Below are positions 24,054 through 33,324 of a DNA stretch of 64,000 nt, piece after piece. The notes under the pieces were generated by a model. The model made no database searches and was not told the origin of the DNA. It was given only the letters and a program-made list of their open reading frames with translations. The stretch's first letter is position 1. The number at the start of each line of letters is the position of its first letter. The DNA is from Robertmurraya andreesenii (lineage in GTDB: Bacteria > Bacillota > Bacilli > Bacillales > Cytobacillaceae), in NCBI RefSeq assembly GCF_030813005.1, contig NZ_JAUSTU010000005.1:160570-224569 (forward strand), given 5' to 3'. The translations under genes and the position numbers were made by a program.

Positions 24054-24854
24054 CTACTCGATAATGTTTTCAAGCCCGTATACAAAAACATCCATTTTCA
24101 TGACGGTATCAACAGCAAGCTTGACCCCTGACATAAACGAAGCGCGGTTATAGGAATCATGCCTAATGGTTAAGGTCTGCCCGTCTGCACCAAACATGAC
24201 CTGTTGATGCGCAATGAGGCCTGGAAGTCTAACGGAATGAATATGCATTCCCTCATAATCAGCGCCTCTTGCCCCAGCGATTGTTTCCTTTTCATTTGGA
24301 TGGCCTTGTGTTTTCTTCTCTCTTACTTCTGCGATCATCTGGGCGGTTTTCACTGCCGTACCTGAAGGAGCATCAAGCTTTCCATCATGATGCAGTTCAA
24401 TGATTTCGACATCATTGAAGTACTTTCCAGCCATTTGCGCAAATTTCATCATCAAGACCGCTCCAATCGCAAAATTAGGTGCGATGATACAGCCTAGTTC
24501 TTTTTCATGGCAAATCTGTTCAAGCTCTTGTAAGTCCTCTTTCTTAAAACCGGTTGTTCCTACGACTGGACGTACCCCATGGAGCAAGGCTGTTCTCGTA
24601 TGATGCATTCCCACCTCTGGTGTTGTTAGATCAATGAGGACATCCGCTTGAACTGTATGTAAGCATGCTTCAATATTTCCAAACACAGGAATATGTATAT
24701 GCTGAAACCCTTCGATGTCACTAAGTTGCTTCCCATCGTATTTGTAATCGATGGCTCCCACTAATTCATACTCATCCGTTCTTTCAACAAGCTGCACAGC
24801 TTCTCGGCCCATTCTTCCTCTTGGACCGGCAATAATTACCCTTACCTTAGTCAT
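24054..24854 (-). CDS. dapB: 4-hydroxy-tetrahydrodipicolinate reductase
   Basis: NAD(P)H-dependent reductase of the lysine/diaminopimelate pathway, also upstream of spore dipicolinate. 266 residues with IAGPRGRMGREAV, GTTGF, APNFAIGAVLMMKF and the catalytic ELHHDGKLDAPSGTA. The start follows AAGGAG; a GTG three codons earlier is too close to that RBS. Confidence 0.96.
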   Translation of the reverse strand: MTKVRVIIAGPRGRMGREAVQLVERTDEYELVGAIDYKYDGKQLSDIEGFQHIHIPVFGNIEACLHTVQADVLIDLTTPEVGMHHTRTALLHGVRPVVGTTGFKKEDLQELEQICHEKELGCIIAPNFAIGAVLMMKFAQMAGKYFNDVEIIELHHDGKLDAPSGTAVKTAQMIAEVREKKTQGHPNEKETIAGARGADYEGMHIHSVRLPGLIAHQQVMFGADGQTLTIRHDSYNRASFMSGVKLAVDTVMKMDVFVYGLENIIE

Positions 24855-24859
24855 TCTGT

Positions 24860-25192
24860 TCACTCCTTAATCCTTGTCCAACGATCTTTATCTCTTGTCT
24901 TAAATTTAGTCATTACCCGGTCATGGGCCTGCTCCAAATCAATATTTAATGAATTGGCAAAGCAGGTTAATACAAATAGAACATCCCCTAGCTCTTCCTC
25001 GATCGTTTTTTCATCCTCTGTCGCTTTCTTTGGCTTTTCTCCATAATAATGATTGACTTCCCGTGCTAATTCCCCCAATTCCTCCGTCATTCTCGCCATC
25101 AAAGCGAGAGGACTGAAGTACCCTTCCTTGAACTGAGAAATATATTCATGAACTTCTGCTTGAAGCTCCTTTACTGTCTTTTCTTTCTCCAA
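24860..25192 (-). CDS. ypjD: MazG-like nucleotide pyrophosphohydrolase
   Basis: 110-residue MazG-superfamily protein. Metal-binding motifs are EELGELAREVNH and EEELGDVLFVL (ExxE ... ExxD pattern), then FKTRDKDRW. Starts at TTG, 7 bases after AGAGGTG; the longer ORF adds 15 residues not seen in B. subtilis YpjD. It is 5 bases from dapB. Substrate unknown; a house-cleaning NTPase is the usual inference. Confidence 0.88.
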   Translation of the reverse strand: MEKEKTVKELQAEVHEYISQFKEGYFSPLALMARMTEELGELAREVNHYYGEKPKKATEDEKTIEEELGDVLFVLTCFANSLNIDLEQAHDRVMTKFKTRDKDRWTRIKE

Positions 25193-25347
25193 TTTTGTCA
25201 CCTCTTGTCTTACACTATTAAAATTAATTCTAGACAATATAGAATCTCATTACAAATATTTTTTCTTTTATAGAGTGAAAGCAATGGGAATTTCTATTAA
25301 TTTCTTGATTCAAACAGCTACAACATGATAGAAAAATCCATTCTTTG

Positions 25348-25376
25348 TTGCCATTCCCAGTTTGTTCACTTATAAT
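25348..25376 (+). promoter_or_regulatory. sigma-A promoter of the YitT-family gene
   Basis: TTGCCA and TATAAT separated by exactly 17 bases, about 40 bases before the start codon. This is the best vegetative promoter in the window. Confidence 0.78.
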
Positions 25377-25422
25377 TAAAGCGTTTTAAAGGTGTTAAGA
25401 ATTTGAAAGAGAGGAAATGTCT

Positions 25423-26295
25423 ATGCTCTTTGGACTTAAAATAAAGAACACCCTTTTCATATTGCTCGGTTCGGCGATTTTTTCCTTTGGGATTGTTCAT
25501 TTTAATATGCAAAACAATCTCGCTGAAGGTGGTTTTACAGGGATCACATTACTGCTTTATTTTCTCTTTAAGATCGATCCGTCCTATACAAACCTTCTAT
25601 TGAATATCCCTGTCTTTTTTATAGGCTGGAAGCTGCTTGGAAGAAATGTCTTCTTGTACACGTTAATCGGGACGGTGAGTGTGTCGATTTTTCTTTGGCT
25701 CTTCCAGCGCTATCAATTCGATATTCCGCTGAACGATGATATGACTCTTGCAGCGCTCTTTGCCGGTGTTTTTATCGGAATCGGACTTGGAATTATCTTT
25801 CGGTTTGGTGGAACAACCGGTGGTGTCGACATTATTGCAAGGCTCGGACAAAAGTATTTGGGCTGGAGCATGGGAAAGACAATGTTTATGTTTGATTTTA
25901 TCGTCATCACCCTTTCGCTAATTTTTTACTTATCCTATCGGGAAGCGATGTATACATTGGTTGCAGTGTTCGTCGGGGCAAGAGTGATTGACTTTATGCA
26001 AGAAGGAGCGTATTCCGCACGGGGAGCAATGATCATCTCGGAAAAAAGCGATGAAATCTCTGCCAAAATTATGGAGGAGATGGACCGTGGGGTAACCGCT
26101 TTGAAAGGGCATGGCTCCTTCACAAAGCAGGAAAAGGATGTCCTCTACTGTGTGGTCGGGAGAAATGAGATGGTTCGATTAAAAAACCTTGTGACATCGG
26201 TTGATCCCCATGCATTTGTATCCGTCAGCGTCGTTCATGATGTTCTTGGGGAAGGCTTTACATTAGATGAAAATAAAAGGCCAATTGAAAGATAA
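25423..26295 (+). CDS. ypjC: YitT family membrane protein (DUF161/DUF2179)
   Basis: 290 residues. About five to six membrane helices in the first 180 residues include the family motif EGGFTGITLLLYF and RFGGTTGGVDIIARLG. A cytoplasmic C-terminal DUF2179 domain follows (RGVTALKGHGSFTKQEKDVLYCVV). The second ATG is preferred for RBS spacing. The only larger plus-strand gene between ponA and ansA apart from tiny ypzI; position equals B. subtilis ypjC. Transport role unproven. Confidence 0.88.
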   Translation: MLFGLKIKNTLFILLGSAIFSFGIVHFNMQNNLAEGGFTGITLLLYFLFKIDPSYTNLLLNIPVFFIGWKLLGRNVFLYTLIGTVSVSIFLWLFQRYQFDIPLNDDMTLAALFAGVFIGIGLGIIFRFGGTTGGVDIIARLGQKYLGWSMGKTMFMFDFIVITLSLIFYLSYREAMYTLVAVFVGARVIDFMQEGAYSARGAMIISEKSDEISAKIMEEMDRGVTALKGHGSFTKQEKDVLYCVVGRNEMVRLKNLVTSVDPHAFVSVSVVHDVLGEGFTLDENKRPIER

Positions 26296-26300
26296 TACGT

Positions 26301-26347
26301 AGGAATTAGAAAAAGACAGCCGGTCTGGCTGTCTTTTTCTAATTCCT
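26301..26347. terminator. bidirectional terminator between the YitT and YugP-like genes
   Basis: A 21-bp perfect inverted repeat AGGAATTAGAAAAAGACAGC(C) around a GGTCT loop, with A and T runs in both directions. Confidence 0.9.
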
Positions 26348-27020
26348 ATTCGTCTCTTTGCATTCCGGTAAAGATCAATACAAGTCGAAGCAATTCTAGC
26401 ACTGCTACGGCCGCAGCTGCGACATATGTTAGGGCTGCTGCACTCAGTACCTTCTTCGTTTGCCGCTCTTCATCATTACGGATGATACCTAGGGATACAA
26501 CCTGATCCATCGCCCGATTAGATGCATTAAACTCAACCGGGAGTGTAACGAGTTGGAATAGTACGGCTGCAGCCATGAAAATAATCCCGAGCAGGAGCAA
26601 TCCACTTAACTGTGCAAGAAGACCAACCATAATGAGAATCCAGGATAAATTTGAACCAATATTTGCAACAGGAACTAATGCGTGGCGAAATCGAAGGGCT
26701 GCATAGTCCTCTTGGTCCTGTATGGCATGTCCGACCTCATGCGCCGCAATCGCAGCAGCTGCTAATGAATGTCCGTGGTAGTTAGCTGAAGATAAGCGGA
26801 CGGTCTTTGATCTTGGATCATAATGATCGGTTAATTGTCCGCGTGTTTCCACTACATCAACATGATACAATCCATTTGAATCAAGTATTCTTCTCGCCAC
26901 CTCCGCACCACGCATATGGGAAGAGGAAGCGATTCGGGAATATTTGGAGTAGGCCCCTTTCACCTTGAGCTGAGCCAGGATTGGAATCAAAACGATGAAA
27001 GCAAAATAAATCAGAAACAT
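26346..27020 (-). CDS. YugP-like membrane zinc metallopeptidase
   Basis: 224 residues: N-terminal membrane helix, then the zinc motif AAHEVGHAIQDQ (HExxH), and two to three hydrophobic segments at about 115-150 and 190-215. It matches the zinc metallopeptidase family typified by B. subtilis YugP, but sits here between the YitT gene and ypjB, unlike in B. subtilis. Substrate unknown. Confidence 0.87.
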   Translation of the reverse strand: MFLIYFAFIVLIPILAQLKVKGAYSKYSRIASSSHMRGAEVARRILDSNGLYHVDVVETRGQLTDHYDPRSKTVRLSSANYHGHSLAAAAIAAHEVGHAIQDQEDYAALRFRHALVPVANIGSNLSWILIMVGLLAQLSGLLLLGIIFMAAAVLFQLVTLPVEFNASNRAMDQVVSLGIIRNDEERQTKKVLSAAALTYVAAAAVAVLELLRLVLIFTGMQRDE

Positions 27021-27104
27021 GTTTTCTCAGTTCCTCCATTACAATGTTGTTATGTATATTCTAGTAATCGTTAATATAGGAGTCAACCAAAAAGCATCTA
27101 TCCA

Positions 27105-27893
27105 TTACATTCGTTTCTTCTCTCTTTCCTTTTCCTTTTCTCCCTTATACTTTTTCCATCCGACATAGGATAATGTAACGATGATGATACTGCCAGTTGT
27201 AATGATCACCCACCAAAGGGAAGGATCTGCTTCATCCTCAGAGGTTTGATCGAATAAATCCCTTAGATCCTGCTCCAATGCCTCTAATTCGATTTGGCTC
27301 GTCTGATCAGATAGAATCTGTGGTCGATATTCATCGATAAATTGAATGCGCGCATCAATTTTTTGTACCGTTTGAACTGGGGCATTTAGCTTCATACTCG
27401 GATAGATCATCTCATAAAGGGATAAGAAAGAATTTAATTGGGAGTGGAAGCTTTCATTTTCACCCTTTAATGCTGCCTCCTTCACCTCTGCAAAAACAGA
27501 CATGATCGGTCCTTCCATCCCTGTCCAAAGGGGCTGATTGGAGGAGGTGATCGCATCGATCGCTAAGCGGAATTTAGTTACCCGATTGATTCGTTCCTCA
27601 TGATTCATCGTCCCATTGCTCATCGCCTCGACTGCCTCGTTATGAGCAAGAGTAACAATCCGTGTTTCATCTATTGAGAAGCTGTGATTTTCCATTGTAT
27701 AAAGCAAGAACTGATCTGAAAAATATTCTAGGAGCTTTTTTGCTTCCTCATAGCGCGAGGATTTCACCAACTGAAGAGCCTCATCAGATATTTGATCAAG
27801 CTTTTCGATCGAGGATGTATGATGAGTAGCAAGTGTCGTTACTGGTGTAATAACAAGCATAATCATTAAAAAAATAGCTGCTTTCCATTTCAA
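27105..27893 (-). CDS. ypjB: sporulation protein YpjB
   Basis: 262 residues: signal peptide (about 1-22), an extracellular helical domain, and a C-terminal membrane anchor (LWWVIITTGSIIIVTLSYVGW) ending in a very basic cytoplasmic tail. This architecture and position match B. subtilis YpjB of the sporulation YpjB family. Exact role unknown. Confidence 0.85.
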   Translation of the reverse strand: MKWKAAIFLMIMLVITPVTTLATHHTSSIEKLDQISDEALQLVKSSRYEEAKKLLEYFSDQFLLYTMENHSFSIDETRIVTLAHNEAVEAMSNGTMNHEERINRVTKFRLAIDAITSSNQPLWTGMEGPIMSVFAEVKEAALKGENESFHSQLNSFLSLYEMIYPSMKLNAPVQTVQKIDARIQFIDEYRPQILSDQTSQIELEALEQDLRDLFDQTSEDEADPSLWWVIITTGSIIIVTLSYVGWKKYKGEKEKEREKKRM

Positions 27894-28035
27894 TTTCGGT
27901 CCCCCCTCACATTACAATCTGCACTTTCACAATGGTTCGTCTATTTTCAACACGTAACCATCCATGCAAAAATAGCCCTTTCTACTAAATCGTATGAGAG
28001 GGTGGACAAGGTTAGACCAACAATATGAACGGTCT

Positions 28036-28629
28036 CTATTTAATGGAGAGAGTAAATCTTTGTTTTCGTAAAACGAAGTAATAGGCAATCCCTAATGATG
28101 CTACACTTAACCAGAACGTGAAATAACCAATTTGCGGCATATAATCATTAAGCATATGATAGGTCGGCATCATAAAGAAAACATAATCAATGATGTCATT
28201 ATGTAAAGTCCAAACCCCCGCAACCACCAAATGCCAGAGCTTAAAACGGTAAAAAGGAGCGTACAGTACTCCCTCTATTGCCATCGCACCGTGAGAAATC
28301 ATGAGCATCAACCCGATTGGGTCCAGCTCTCCAGAAACGATAAAGACGAGCAAATTCATGACAACAGCCCAAATCCCATATTTAAATAGGGTAACAATGG
28401 CTAGAGCTTCAAAGAGTGGAAAGTTCTTTCCTAAAATAAATGCGCCTAACACAAATAAAAAAAACAAACTAGCCGTTGGACTATCGGGAACAAAGGCTAA
28501 AAATATATCGGGTGTCCTTGACAGCTGGTCTCTGTACCAATAATAGCCATAGGCAGTTCCCAAGAAATTGACGATAAGTAGCAGCCAAAGGACCGAACGA
28601 TTGCCTAAGATTGAATAGATCCACTTCAA
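28036..28629 (-). CDS. ypjA: YpjA, DUF1405 membrane protein
   Basis: 197 residues with about six membrane helices and the family-typical GYYWYRDQL and LHNDIIDYVFFMMPTY segments. The likely start is TTG eight bases after GGAGG; an ATG 15 bases earlier overlaps that RBS. It lies downstream of the qcr terminator. Function unknown. Confidence 0.82.
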   Translation of the reverse strand: MKWIYSILGNRSVLWLLLIVNFLGTAYGYYWYRDQLSRTPDIFLAFVPDSPTASLFFLFVLGAFILGKNFPLFEALAIVTLFKYGIWAVVMNLLVFIVSGELDPIGLMLMISHGAMAIEGVLYAPFYRFKLWHLVVAGVWTLHNDIIDYVFFMMPTYHMLNDYMPQIGYFTFWLSVASLGIAYYFVLRKQRFTLSIK

Positions 28630-28654
28630 ATCCAACACCTCCATTCTTCAATGT

Positions 28655-28688
28655 AGATTAAAAAAGCTGACGAATTTCCGTCAGCTTT
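28655..28688 (-). terminator. qcrABC terminator
   Basis: AAAGCTGACG-(6)-CGTCAGCTTT with a T run on the minus strand, 10 bases after the qcrC stop. Confidence 0.87.
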
Positions 28689-28696
28689 CGTAAAAG

Positions 28697-29467
28697 TTAT
28701 TTAGATGATAAACCAGCGATGAATTCAGAAAGTGCTTTCAGCTCTTCATCGGTCCCTTTGAAGATTCCAGGAGGCATTGCACCTTTACCATTCTTAGCAA
28801 TATCAGCTACTTCTTCAGCAGTTAGACCTGTATCGATAAGAGCTGGATTTTGTCCGCTTCCCGCAAGGTCACCGCCATGGCAGCTCGTACAAGTATAGGC
28901 TTCGAGTGCCTTATAGCCATCTGATTCTTTATCAATTTCTACATCCGCAACAATGGCTCCTTGTGCCTTTGCAGCTTCCCAGTCGTGATTAACGACAGAT
29001 TCCCAAGTTAAATAGGTAATAGAAGCTAAAGCAAGAAGCATGAAACCAGTTGCTAAAGGACGCTTCGATGGACGTCTCTCAGGTCCACGATCAATAAATG
29101 GAGCAAGAAGTAATGCACCGAAAGCTAACCCTGGAATAACCAATGCTCCGATAACCCCATATGGTCCTGAAGCATAAGTATATTTTAATAATTGATACAA
29201 GAATAAGAAATACCAGTCTGGCATCGGAATATAAGCTGTATCACTCGGATCCGCGATTTTTTCCAGCGGTGGCTGATGAACAGCCGTTAAACATAAGAAT
29301 CCTACAAGGAAAACAGCACCAATGAGCCATTCCTTCAGAAGAAAGTTTGGCCAGAAAGCTTCTGTTTTTCCTGGATATTCCGAATAGTCCTTCGGAATAT
29401 TAGGCATACGACCTGAAGCAGGGACACGTGAATCTCCCACAAACTTCATACCTTTTCCACGATGCAT
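28697..29467 (-). CDS. qcrC: menaquinol:cytochrome c reductase, cytochrome b/c subunit
   Basis: 256 residues, a fusion of a subunit IV-like membrane part (three helices, residues about 40-165) and a C-terminal cytochrome c domain on the outer face with CTSCH near residue 198 and the Met ligand in GAMPPG. This fusion is typical of Bacillus bc complexes. Third gene of qcrA-qcrB-qcrC. Confidence 0.95.
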   Translation of the reverse strand: MHRGKGMKFVGDSRVPASGRMPNIPKDYSEYPGKTEAFWPNFLLKEWLIGAVFLVGFLCLTAVHQPPLEKIADPSDTAYIPMPDWYFLFLYQLLKYTYASGPYGVIGALVIPGLAFGALLLAPFIDRGPERRPSKRPLATGFMLLALASITYLTWESVVNHDWEAAKAQGAIVADVEIDKESDGYKALEAYTCTSCHGGDLAGSGQNPALIDTGLTAEEVADIAKNGKGAMPPGIFKGTDEELKALSEFIAGLSSK

Positions 29468-29518
29468 GGAGCAATTCCCCTCCTTTTAAAAATTCACAAT
29501 ATTGAGTTCGAAAAAATT

Positions 29519-30193
29519 TTACAACGGACCTGAAATACCTTGTTTGCGAATCATTAAGAAGTGGGCAGCCATTAGTCCAAACAATGCGGCAGGTAAGAAG
29601 AATACATGAATCGCAAAGAAGCGAGTGATTGTTTTTGCACCTACAATATCAGAATGTCCGGCAATTAGTATTTTTAAGTATTCACCTATAAATGGGACAG
29701 AATCAATAATGTTAAGTGTTACTTTTGTCGCAAATAACGCTTTCATATCCCAAGGCAATAAATAACCTGTTAACCCAAGTGCTAGCATGACAAAGAAAAT
29801 GAGAACCCCAACGATCCAGTTAAGCTCACGTGGTTTCTTATATGCTCCTTGGAAGAAAACACGTAACGTATGTAAGAACATCATTACGATAACTAAACTC
29901 GCACCCCAGTGGTGCATACCCCGAACAATTTGTCCGAAAGCAACTTCATTTTGTAAGTAATAAATGGATTCCCAAGCATTTTTGATATCCGGAACATAGT
30001 ACATCGTTAAGAACATACCGGATAAAATTTGAATAACTGTTACAAAGAACGTTAGACCACCAAAACAGTAAACAAACGCTGAAAAGTGATGTGCAGGGTT
30101 TACATGTTCAGGAACTTCATGGTCTGCAATATCCCGCCACAAAGGCGTAATATCCAAACGCTCATCTACCCAATCATAAATCTTGTTTAACAA
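29519..30193 (-). CDS. qcrB: menaquinol:cytochrome c reductase, cytochrome b subunit
   Basis: 224 residues, b6-type cytochrome with four membrane helices. Haem ligands are in YYLQNEVAFGQIVRGMHHWGAS and in the later AIHVFFLPAAL region; the GYLLPWD motif is present. Three bases separate it from qcrA. Confidence 0.96.
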   Translation of the reverse strand: MLNKIYDWVDERLDITPLWRDIADHEVPEHVNPAHHFSAFVYCFGGLTFFVTVIQILSGMFLTMYYVPDIKNAWESIYYLQNEVAFGQIVRGMHHWGASLVIVMMFLHTLRVFFQGAYKKPRELNWIVGVLIFFVMLALGLTGYLLPWDMKALFATKVTLNIIDSVPFIGEYLKILIAGHSDIVGAKTITRFFAIHVFFLPAALFGLMAAHFLMIRKQGISGPL

Positions 30194-30196
30194 TGA

Positions 30197-30703
30197 TTAC
30201 GCCTCCTTTCGCGGTGCTGCTTTACCTAAAGCCAAATATCCATCAACTTCTTTGTATGGATATACATCAAGCGGAGCTGATGGTGGTGTACCAGGTACGT
30301 TCGTACCATCCTTTGTGTACAATCCATTATGACATGGACAGAAGAAATGTTCTGGATTTGCCTTGTCCGTATTCCAGTCTACGGTACAGCCTAAATGCTT
30401 ACAAACTGGAGATAATGCGACAATCTCTCCCTTGTCATCTTTATATACCCATGCCGTATTCGTTACCTCAGCAGTGTACCAAGCATCCTGCTGTTCAAAA
30501 GAAAAGTCTACTCGTACAGGTTCATTTGTAATATCCGAAATTTTCTTATCAGTGACAATAAAGTCACCCGCCGGATTATGCTTCAACACAGGGTCAACCG
30601 CAAAACGAACCATTGGCATTAACATCCCTGCAGCCATGAATCCACCAACACCAGTAAGTGTATAGTTTAGGAATTGACGTCTTGTTACGCGCTGTTTGCT
30701 CAT
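30197..30703 (-). CDS. qcrA: menaquinol:cytochrome c reductase, Rieske iron-sulfur subunit
   Basis: 168 residues. The N terminus has a twin-arginine-like signal anchor (TRRQFLNYTLTGVGG) and the [2Fe-2S] ligands are in CKHLGC and CPCHNG. Start at the ATG after GAGGGGGG; the upstream 15-residue extension is leader. First gene of the bc complex operon. Confidence 0.95.
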   Translation of the reverse strand: MSKQRVTRRQFLNYTLTGVGGFMAAGMLMPMVRFAVDPVLKHNPAGDFIVTDKKISDITNEPVRVDFSFEQQDAWYTAEVTNTAWVYKDDKGEIVALSPVCKHLGCTVDWNTDKANPEHFFCPCHNGLYTKDGTNVPGTPPSAPLDVYPYKEVDGYLALGKAAPRKEA

Positions 30704-30777
30704 ACCTTTCCCCCCTCTATTATGAAATTGTAGTCCAACGGACATCATTCAACACAATATAAAACTAGGACATAACC

Positions 30778-30806
30778 ATGATATATCAATCTATACCTTT
30801 GGTCAA
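30778..30806 (-). promoter_or_regulatory. sigma-A promoter of qcrABC
   Basis: TTGACC and TATCAT on the minus strand with a 17-base spacer, about 75 bases before qcrA. Confidence 0.6.
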
Positions 30807-30847
30807 TATAATAAATCACTTAAACCGTGGCAACTGTGTGACTAAAT

Positions 30848-31318
30848 TCACTGCGAGTCACGGTCTTGCCACTTTTTAATAAAGAGACTGATCATTTGCT
30901 TCACTTGGTCTTCTAAAATAGAATTGAGATAATTTTTATCCATATGTTCTAGCGGTAAGAAAGGAAGCCAAATCAATGAGCCATCAAGCTTATCTTCTCT
31001 CGCTTTCCAGTCGCTGTCAGACGTGACAAAAAAGACATGCTTGAATCCCTGTTTGACAATTTCCGCTCCCCAATGATTCACAGTTTCTAACAGTTTTTCC
31101 TCTGACTCAGTCTTTATGTATGAAAAGCCAGGAAGCATCAGAAGCCTTCCCTTAAATTGTCTTTCCAGCTGTCCTGATAATAAAGTAATGAACTCCGTCA
31201 TCGATGCTGTTTGTTTAATATCATCTGCAAAAGAAACAGGAAGTAATGGCAGTACCACTGTATCCACATATTCTTTTGCACCTAAATACACTTCAATATC
31301 TTTTGCAACCCATTTCAT
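30848..31318 (-). CDS. ypiF: YpiF, DUF2487 protein
   Basis: 156-residue soluble protein, mixed alpha/beta, with LLMLPGFSYI and KHVFFVTSDSDWK blocks. Position between ypiB and qcrA matches B. subtilis YpiF. Function unknown. Confidence 0.8.
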   Translation of the reverse strand: MKWVAKDIEVYLGAKEYVDTVVLPLLPVSFADDIKQTASMTEFITLLSGQLERQFKGRLLMLPGFSYIKTESEEKLLETVNHWGAEIVKQGFKHVFFVTSDSDWKAREDKLDGSLIWLPFLPLEHMDKNYLNSILEDQVKQMISLFIKKWQDRDSQ

Positions 31319-31348
31319 CTAATCACCCCTCATGTCAAATCCTATACT

Positions 31349-31357
31349 ATCATACCA
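31349..31357 (-). promoter_or_regulatory. extended -10 promoter before ypiF
   Basis: TGGTATGAT on the minus strand, about 30 bases before the ypiF ATG and after the ypiB terminator. Confidence 0.45.
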
Positions 31358-31384
31358 TTTTGCACAGGGTGAACATAGCGCAAA

Positions 31385-31412
31385 ATAAAAAGCCTGCTTT
31401 TTTAGCAAGCTC
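31385..31412 (-). terminator. terminator of the ypiA-ypiB transcript
   Basis: GCTTGCT-aaaaa-AGCAGGC with TTTTTATTTT after it on the minus strand. Confidence 0.75.
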
Positions 31413-31419
31413 CATAAGA

Positions 31420-31965
31420 TTATGTTTTCCCAAGCTTCTTTAATTGCTTGGTTAATTGATTAAAAGCAGCTTTATCCTGTTTATCGAGTGCTTCATCGAT
31501 CAATCGAAGCAGCTTCTCTCTTTGGAAATTCTTGATGCTTGAAGATAGAAAATTTTCAGCAATCAACCGGTCTTTTTCGCTAATGTGAAGGCTTTTCGGC
31601 ATGAATGGGTTTTCCTCAAGAACTGCCGCATACTGATGAGCCTTATTTGAGGCATAAAAATTTAATTGGATAAAAATTTCTTCATCTCGATTTAGTCGTA
31701 TATCGTGAAAGGACTTCTCCGCATCGGTTGTCATCACATTTTCCTTATAGAAACGAAACGGAACTTCATCCACACAATGAGTCGACATGACTAGACCACG
31801 TGGACAATATTGGGCCTGCTCGACGAAATGAACCTTTTCCATAAGCTGATCATGGCTCATCAAATAATTGAGGATCCACACGCACTCGCGCCTCTTCAAT
31901 TGGTAATGATTTAAAAACCAGCGAATAAAATCTTTTTTCTCGTTGACAGATACAGGGGTCTTCAT
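31420..31965 (-). CDS. ypiB: YpiB, UPF0302 family protein
   Basis: 181 residues, highly similar to B. subtilis YpiB, with KKRECVWILNYLMSHDQL-like sequence (here KRRECVWILNYLMSHDQL) and TTDAEKSFHDIRLNRDE. Starts at ATG 8 bases after AGGAGG; 58 upstream ORF residues overlap ypiA and are not translated. Function unknown; in B. subtilis ypiB/ypiF lie upstream of qcrA. Confidence 0.9.
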   Translation of the reverse strand: MKTPVSVNEKKDFIRWFLNHYQLKRRECVWILNYLMSHDQLMEKVHFVEQAQYCPRGLVMSTHCVDEVPFRFYKENVMTTDAEKSFHDIRLNRDEEIFIQLNFYASNKAHQYAAVLEENPFMPKSLHISEKDRLIAENFLSSSIKNFQREKLLRLIDEALDKQDKAAFNQLTKQLKKLGKT

Positions 31966-31993
31966 CGCTATGCCCTCCTCTGCATACAAGTTT

Positions 31994-33250
31994 TTAGTAT
32001 TTAAGTCTCTGCAAAAGCTCTTCGTACTCCGTATTTGTAGAATCCTGTTTGAGAAGCTTATTAAATACTTCGGCAGCCTCTTCCCTTTTTCCTTCCTCAA
32101 GCAGAAAGTATCCATAATCAGATAGAAAATCAGTATCATTCTTTAGAGAATTATATGCAAGTTGATATTTGTTTAATGCATGCGAATATTTTTCCAAATG
32201 CTGTAGAGCGACAGCCTCATCCCATAATAAATGGGGTTCCTCTATTCCATTTGCAGCAAAAATCTCAATAATTTCAATGACATCCTCATATCTTTCCTGA
32301 TGCAGCAATAATTTATTAATCGTTAATCCAGCCTCAATAAATTCCGGATCCAGGGCAAGTGCTTGTCTTAACAGCTTCTCTGCAGACTCCTCTTGGTGGA
32401 GCTTTAATGCCAGCTTCCCACCATAAAAATAAAGTTCCTTATTATATTCATCAAAACGCAAACCTTCCTGAATTACAGAAAAGCCTTTGTCAAGCTCTTC
32501 TTCCCGTTCATATGCCTTTGCTAAGTAGAGGTAGAGTGAATGATATTCAGGATCCAATTCCTTCAGCTCTGTAAATTTCTCAATGGCCGTCTTATTCATT
32601 CCTGCTTGGAAGGCAGTGAAGCCATACTGAAACAGAGTATTGATTTCGAGACTATCATTTAATGCCTGTTCGTAATGCGGCAAGGCTTCCTCAAATGCAC
32701 CACCAGCGCTTAATGCATCACCCAATCTTTGATGGATATTGACTCCAGCAAGAACTTCTGCGGTAGCTAATACATTCTCATAGGACCTAATGGCTTCGAT
32801 AAATCGCCCCTGCTCCAAATATAATTCCCCCAAGGCAAAATCAATGATTACCTCATCGGGAAGGGTAGCTTTGGCTTTCAATAATTTCTGTTCACTGACC
32901 TCAAACAGTCCCTCCATTAAATATAGATCCGCTTGCAATAACAGACTTTGTGGATAAGTCGGGTCATCTTCCCTTATTTTGCTTAATAGTTCGAGAGCCT
33001 CATCTTCCTCACCCTGCTCCACAAAAATTTCGGCAAGGGAAACAAGAATCTCCCCTTCCTTGGGATATGCTTCAAGCAATCTTTCAAAAAGCTTCTTCGC
33101 TTCTTCGAGAAAGCCATATTGAAACAATTCCTCAGCGAGAATGAATCGTTCATCATTGGTGCCATCTGCAAGAATTTGTGTATAGCCTTGGAACGCCTCT
33201 TCATGCTGACCATTCTCTAATAATGTGATGATATTATTTATTTTGTCCAT
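31994..33250 (-). CDS. ypiA: YpiA, tetratricopeptide repeat protein
   Basis: 418 residues made almost wholly of TPR units (about ten 34-residue repeats, for example YPKEGEILVSLAEIFVEQGE and ALDPEFIEAGLTINKLLLHQ). Very acidic. No signal peptide or enzymatic domain, so a protein-protein scaffold. Position as in B. subtilis. Confidence 0.88.
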   Translation of the reverse strand: MDKINNIITLLENGQHEEAFQGYTQILADGTNDERFILAEELFQYGFLEEAKKLFERLLEAYPKEGEILVSLAEIFVEQGEEDEALELLSKIREDDPTYPQSLLLQADLYLMEGLFEVSEQKLLKAKATLPDEVIIDFALGELYLEQGRFIEAIRSYENVLATAEVLAGVNIHQRLGDALSAGGAFEEALPHYEQALNDSLEINTLFQYGFTAFQAGMNKTAIEKFTELKELDPEYHSLYLYLAKAYEREEELDKGFSVIQEGLRFDEYNKELYFYGGKLALKLHQEESAEKLLRQALALDPEFIEAGLTINKLLLHQERYEDVIEIIEIFAANGIEEPHLLWDEAVALQHLEKYSHALNKYQLAYNSLKNDTDFLSDYGYFLLEEGKREEAAEVFNKLLKQDSTNTEYEELLQRLKY

Positions 33251-33324
33251 TCTTTATTCCTTTCCCTATCTATTCGTACCTATCATTATAATAGAAAAAG
33301 GGGAAGCTTCATAATATAAGGGTT

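Noticed and set aside
31966..32139. 58-residue N-terminal extension of ypiB
   Set aside because: It overlaps ypiA; the ATG after AGGAGG gives the normal family length.
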